A stretch of DNA of 17,194 nt, taken from JBJXGV01 sp046160485. GTDB lineage: Bacteria; Orphanbacterota; Orphanbacteria; JBJXGV01. A model generated the notes under the pieces. The model did not search any database and was not told where the DNA came from. It saw nothing but the letters and a program-made list of their open reading frames with translations. How positions within the stretch are numbered: the first letter of the stretch is position 1; every line of letters starts with the position of its first letter. The translations under genes and the position numbers were made by a program. Positions 14,018 through 17,194 of the stretch are shown piece after piece. Location: contig JBJXGV010000019.1 in NCBI GenBank assembly GCA_046160485.1, positions 1 through 17,194 on the forward strand. Direction: 5' to 3'.

Positions 14018-14094
14018 CGCGGCACGGCCGAGCTGCGCGATGCGCGACCGCGGCACGGCCCAAATGCGCGGTGCGCGACCGCGGCACCGCCCAA
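14018..14094. repeat. GC-rich 31-bp-period intergenic repeat with a hairpin
   Basis: TGCGCGACCGCGGCACGGCC at 14041 recurs at 14072, 31 bp on, with one mismatch over 23 bp. A partial third copy (CGCGGCACGGCC at 14018) keeps the same period. In the last copy GCGGTGC (14068-14074) pairs with GCACCGC (14084-14090) around a 9-nt loop. It lies downstream of xerD and upstream of the operon promoter. It has no T-tract. Frames across it do not resemble any protein I know. The rest of the 13893-14132 gap shows nothing else. Confidence 0.6.
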
Positions 14095-14132
14095 CCGCGC
14101 AGCGCGCGCCCGAGACGCAAGCGCCGCGCGCG

Positions 14133-15128
14133 CTAGCCGCGCGGATGAAACGAGCGGTGCACCTCGCGGAGATACGTCCTATCGACGCGCGTATAAACCT
14201 GCGTCGTCGTGATGTCCGCGTGGCCGAGCATTTCTTGGACGTCGCGCAGATTCGCGCCCCCCTCGAGCAGGTGCGTCGCGAACGAGTGGCGGAGCACGTG
14301 CGGCGAAACGGCCGCGCGGATCCCGGCGGCGGTGGCGTAGCCGCGAAGGATCTTCCAGAAACCCATGCGCGAGAGCGCTCCCCCGCGGCTGTTCACGAAG
14401 AGCGTTCCCGGATCGGCGCCGCGAACGAGTTGGCGGCGCGCGCCTTCGATGTACGAGGTGACGCGCGCGCGCGCCGGCGCGCCGATGGGAACGATCCGCT
14501 CCTTGCGTCCTTTCCCGACGACGCGGATGAGCCCTTCGTCGAGCAAGAGGCCCGACAGCGGGAACGTCACGAGTTCCGTGACGCGCACGCCCGTCGCGTA
14601 GAGGAATTCGAGGAGCGCGGCGTCGCGCGCGCCGAGGAGCGTCGAGCGGTCGGGCGCAGAGACGAGGCGCGCGACGTCGTCGACGGCGAGCGCTCGCGGC
14701 AGGCGGCGCGGCGTCACCGCGCGCTCGACGGCCGCCGCTGGGCTCGCCGCGAGCGTCCCTTCGCGCACGAGATAGCGGTAGAGGCTGCGAATCGCGGAGA
14801 GGTGGCGATTCACGGAGGTCGGCGCGAGTCCAAGTTCGATGAGTGTGCGAAGAAACGCGGTGACGTCGCGCGCTGCGGCTTTCTCGAGCGTGACGCCGCG
14901 CGTTCCGAGGAACTGGCGAAAGCGCGCCAGATCGTGTTCGTAGGCGGAGAGCGTGTTTCCCGAGAAACCGTGCTCGAGCGAGAGCGAGACGAGAAACGAC
15001 TCGGCGAGGAGCGCGCCGCGAGGATCGGGATCGGGCGGCGCGACCTGGCGAGGTCGCGGCGAAGAACGCCGCGCCGCACGCGTCGCGTCAGCTCCTCGCC
15101 GCGGAGGCCGCTGCGATGTGCGCGTCAT
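14133..15128 (-). CDS. xerD: Tyrosine recombinase XerD/XerC-like
   Basis: Xer recombinases resolve chromosome dimers at dif near the division septum. The 331-residue protein has a SAM-like core-binding domain (FLVSLSLEHGFSGNTLSAYE, then RHLSAIRSLYRYL). The catalytic domain carries Arg182 (ATGVRVTEL), Lys206 (GKGRKERIVP), His277 and Arg280 (HVLRHSFATHLL), His303 (MLGHADITTTQ) and nucleophile Tyr312 (VYTRV). All catalytic residues are present. The first 40 or so residues are an Arg/Pro-rich extension not usual in XerD. The start is nevertheless supported by the ATGA overlap with the uvrC stop. Location beside scpAB and the lack of mobile genes nearby argue for the housekeeping dimer-resolution enzyme. 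XerC cannot be excluded by sequence reading alone. Confidence 0.93.
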   Translation of the reverse strand: MTRTSQRPPRRGADATRAARRSSPRPRQVAPPDPDPRGALLAESFLVSLSLEHGFSGNTLSAYEHDLARFRQFLGTRGVTLEKAAARDVTAFLRTLIELGLAPTSVNRHLSAIRSLYRYLVREGTLAASPAAAVERAVTPRRLPRALAVDDVARLVSAPDRSTLLGARDAALLEFLYATGVRVTELVTFPLSGLLLDEGLIRVVGKGRKERIVPIGAPARARVTSYIEGARRQLVRGADPGTLFVNSRGGALSRMGFWKILRGYATAAGIRAAVSPHVLRHSFATHLLEGGANLRDVQEMLGHADITTTQVYTRVDRTYLREVHRSFHPRG

Positions 15129-17128
15129 TTCGGCGCCTCGCCGCGATCGTCTGGCGCGCTCGGCCCCTCGTTCGCCGGCGTTGCGCGATCGCGCGACGTG
15201 CGCAACGTGTCGTCCGGCGCGCGCGTCGCGGCGTCAGGCGCGCGCATCGCGTCGTCCGCCGGCGCCACGGCGTCCGCGCGCGCGGTCACCGTCCCCGCGA
15301 GCGACGCAGCGATCTGCTCCGCGACACGCCGGCCGACACCGGGTATCGCGGCGAGCTTCTCAGCGCCCGCCGCGCGAGCGCCATCGACCGAGCCGAACGC
15401 TTCGAGTACGCGCCGTGCGATCGCAGGCCCGACGCCCGGGATACCGGTGAGCTCGGTGGCGATCACTCGCGCCGTGCGACGCTTCCGGTGGTAGGTCACG
15501 GCAAAGCGGTGCGTTTCGTCGCGCAGCCGCTGCAGAAGTTTGAGCGGCGGCGACGGCGGGAGTCGAAGCGCGGCGCGCCGCGCCGGCATGTAGATTTCCT
15601 CTTGCTCCTTGGCGAGCGCGATCACGGGCAGGTCGGAGACCCCCGCCGCGGCGAGCGACTCGAGCGCGCTCGAGAGCTGCCCTTTGCCGCCGTCGATGAC
15701 GAGGAGGTCAGGTAGCTCGTCGCCGCCCTCGCGCGCGCGCCGCGCCTTGCGCTCGACGACCTCGCGCATCGACGCGAAGTCGTCGTTGCCGAAACCGCCG
15801 CGAATCCTGTAGCGGCGATAGAGCGCCTTCGACGGTTTGCCGCCGACGAAGCTCACGGACGCGCCGACCGGATCACTCCCCTGCACATGCGAGATGTCGA
15901 GGCAGTCGATGCGCATCGGGTAGCGCGACAGACCGAGCGCTTGCTGGAGCGCCAGAAGCGCCGTCGAGAGTTCCGCGCCGCGCCCCGTCTTGCGCAACAC
16001 ACGATCGGTGAGAAGCGACTCGGCGTTCTTGCGCGCGAGTTCGAGAAGCGCGACACGCTCGCCGCGCGACGGGCAGCGAATCTCGACGCGGCTGCCGCGC
16101 CGCGCGCGCAGCCACGCCGCGATCGCGCCCTCGTCGTCGATCGGCAGCGGCGCGGAGATCTCCTCAGGAATGAACGTCGCGTTCGCGTAAACGCGTTTGA
16201 CGACGGACTCGAGTATTTCGGCGTCTTCGTCTACGGGAGCGACGCGCAGCTCGAACGACTCGCGCCCGATAACGCGGCCGCCGCGCACCTTCAAGAGCGC
16301 GACGACGGCGTCGATGCCGCGCCGCGCGATCGCGTAGAAGTCGCGATCCTCGCCGCCTTCGCTGCTGACGCGCTGCCGCTCGGCGACCTTCTCGAGCGCG
16401 CGCAGCTGATCGCGGTAGAACGCCGCCATCTCGTAGCGTTGCTCGCTCGACGCCGCGTTCATTTCCGCGCGCAGCCGTTCCTGCGCCTCGTCGCCGCGCC
16501 CCTCGAGAAACGCGATCGCCCCACTGATCATCTCGCGATACGCGTCTGGCGAGATCAGCGACTCGCACGGGCCGGGGCATTTCTTGAGGTGGTAGTCGAG
16601 GCAGACGCGCACGTTTTGCTTCGTCGGGAACGTGTAGCGGCAGGAGCGAATCGGAAACACCGTGCGAATCGTGCTCTCGGCGCGGCGCATCGCCTTCGCG
16701 TCGGTGTACGGACCGAAGTAGCGCCCGCCGTCGGCCTTCACGTTGCGCGTATGCAAGAGCCGCGGGTAAAGCTCGTTCACCGTGATCTTGAGGAACGGGA
16801 ATTTCTTGTCGTCGCGCAGCATGACGTTGTAGCGCGGCCGGTGCTCCTTGATGAGGTTCATCTCGAGCAGAAGCGCCTCGACCTCGTTGCCGGTGACGAT
16901 CGTTTCGATCGACTCGGCGCGTTCGACGAGCGCGGCGACCTTCGGCGACGCGGCGCGGGCGTGGAAGTAGGAGCGGACGCGGCTGCGGAGATTGCGCGCC
17001 TTGCCGACGTAGAGGATGACGGCGGCCGCGTCCCTCATGAGGTAAACGCCGGGGCCGATCGGGAGGCGCTTAAGCGTTTCGCGGATCGCGCGAGGCGTCG
17101 CGCGGCGCGCCGCGGGTGGCGGGGTCAC
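15125..17128 (-). CDS. uvrC: Excinuclease ABC subunit C
   Basis: UvrC makes both incisions in nucleotide excision repair after UvrAB mark damage. In order the 667-residue protein has a GIY-YIG nuclease (PGVYLMRD, ILYVGKARNLRSRVRSYF, residues 26-55, with GNEVEALLLE later) for the 3' cut. A Cys-containing region (CRYTFPTKQNVRVCLDYHLK) and the UVR motif that contacts UvrB (ERLRAEMNAASSEQRYEMAA) follow. The RNase H-like domain for the 5' cut has LDISHVQGSDPVGASV, LLVIDGGKGQLS and ETHRFAV. Tandem helix-hairpin-helix motifs (LTGIPGVGPAIARR, LAAIPGVGRRVAEQIA) end the conserved part. A low-complexity tail of about 45 residues repeats Ala-Pro-Asp patterns. The start is GTG with GGAG 6 nt upstream. Confidence 0.98.
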   Translation of the reverse strand: MTPPPAARRATPRAIRETLKRLPIGPGVYLMRDAAAVILYVGKARNLRSRVRSYFHARAASPKVAALVERAESIETIVTGNEVEALLLEMNLIKEHRPRYNVMLRDDKKFPFLKITVNELYPRLLHTRNVKADGGRYFGPYTDAKAMRRAESTIRTVFPIRSCRYTFPTKQNVRVCLDYHLKKCPGPCESLISPDAYREMISGAIAFLEGRGDEAQERLRAEMNAASSEQRYEMAAFYRDQLRALEKVAERQRVSSEGGEDRDFYAIARRGIDAVVALLKVRGGRVIGRESFELRVAPVDEDAEILESVVKRVYANATFIPEEISAPLPIDDEGAIAAWLRARRGSRVEIRCPSRGERVALLELARKNAESLLTDRVLRKTGRGAELSTALLALQQALGLSRYPMRIDCLDISHVQGSDPVGASVSFVGGKPSKALYRRYRIRGGFGNDDFASMREVVERKARRAREGGDELPDLLVIDGGKGQLSSALESLAAAGVSDLPVIALAKEQEEIYMPARRAALRLPPSPPLKLLQRLRDETHRFAVTYHRKRRTARVIATELTGIPGVGPAIARRVLEAFGSVDGARAAGAEKLAAIPGVGRRVAEQIAASLAGTVTARADAVAPADDAMRAPDAATRAPDDTLRTSRDRATPANEGPSAPDDRGEAPK

Positions 17129-17131
17129 GCG

Positions 17132-17194
17132 CTACTCCGCGGGCGGCTTGGGCGCGGGATCGCGCGGTGCGCCGTCACGCGGCGCGCCATCGCG
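17132..17194 (-). CDS. C-terminal tail of an unidentified protein (runs off the right edge)
   Basis: An open frame enters from the right edge and stops at TAG (17134-17132), 3 nt before the uvrC GTG. The 20 visible residues are RDGAPRDGAPRDPAPKPPAE, a proline-rich, repeated RDGAP tail that is probably disordered. The close spacing and the placement of the uvrC Shine-Dalgarno in its last codons suggest it is in the same operon as uvrC and xerD. The tail is too short and simple to identify the protein. Confidence 0.55.
   Translation of the reverse strand, partial: RDGAPRDGAPRDPAPKPPAE

Noticed and set aside
13906..14136. Short plus-strand open frames in the xerD-M50 gap
   Set aside because: They cross the predicted promoter and the 31-bp repeat, lack a ribosome-binding site and have repeat-driven composition.
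14133..15128. xerD as a phage or integron integrase marking a mobile island
   Set aside because: It sits in an operon with uvrC, no attachment repeats or cargo are seen, and the tRNA-Val is far away with no duplicated 3' end in the window.
1..17194. A new defence, biosynthetic or mobile system
   Set aside because: Every gene except the 20-residue tail at the right edge belongs to a known housekeeping or transport family, and no cluster of unknown genes is present.

Overview
The window reads as a stretch of core chromosome from a high-GC bacterium. Almost everything lies on the minus strand; the one plus-strand gene is a transporter at 5313-6602. There are no insertion sequences, integrases of mobile type, phage genes or CRISPR arrays. 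Gene order (M50 protease-scpA-scpB-rluB; cmk-plsC with rpsA nearby; thrS-infC-rplT-pheS) matches conserved neighbourhoods of Firmicutes and several high-GC Terrabacteria-like or candidate phyla. The taxon cannot be fixed from the sequence alone; Eremiobacterota or a similar lineage is a guess.

Reading along the minus strand (right to left): the tail of an unidentified gene (17194-17132), then uvrC and xerD (overlapping by ATGA), form the first transcription unit. A 240-bp GC-rich gap follows, holding a 31-bp repeat and a good sigma70-like promoter (13925-13953). That promoter faces a tight eight-gene run: M50 site-2-type protease, scpA, scpB, rluB, aroF, aroA, cmk, plsC. Four of its seven junctions are short stop/start overlaps, and scpA/scpB overlaps by 14 nt. 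The run mixes chromosome condensation (ScpAB), rRNA modification (RluB), shikimate-pathway entry and EPSP synthesis (AroF, AroA), CMP phosphorylation (Cmk) and phospholipid acylation (PlsC).

A glutamate/dicarboxylate symporter gene interrupts the strand bias and is divergent from rpsA. rpsA (six S1 domains) has its own promoter and leader hairpin. It is followed by tRNA-Val(GAC) and a strong hairpin with a T-rich tail. The translation cluster thrS-infC-rplT-pheS comes next and runs off the left edge.

The most informative oddities are these. infC must start at a rare ATC codon, set by a perfect Shine-Dalgarno buried in the end of thrS. rpmI (L35) is missing between infC and rplT. ThrRS lacks the TGS domain. 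RluB carries a ten-unit 12-residue basic repeat (36-bp period) and has no ATG, GTG or TTG start that keeps its S4 domain. AroA has all four class II EPSP synthase motifs plus an Ala-rich insert. I found no convincing undescribed multi-gene system; this is mostly housekeeping DNA with some unusual gene-level features.
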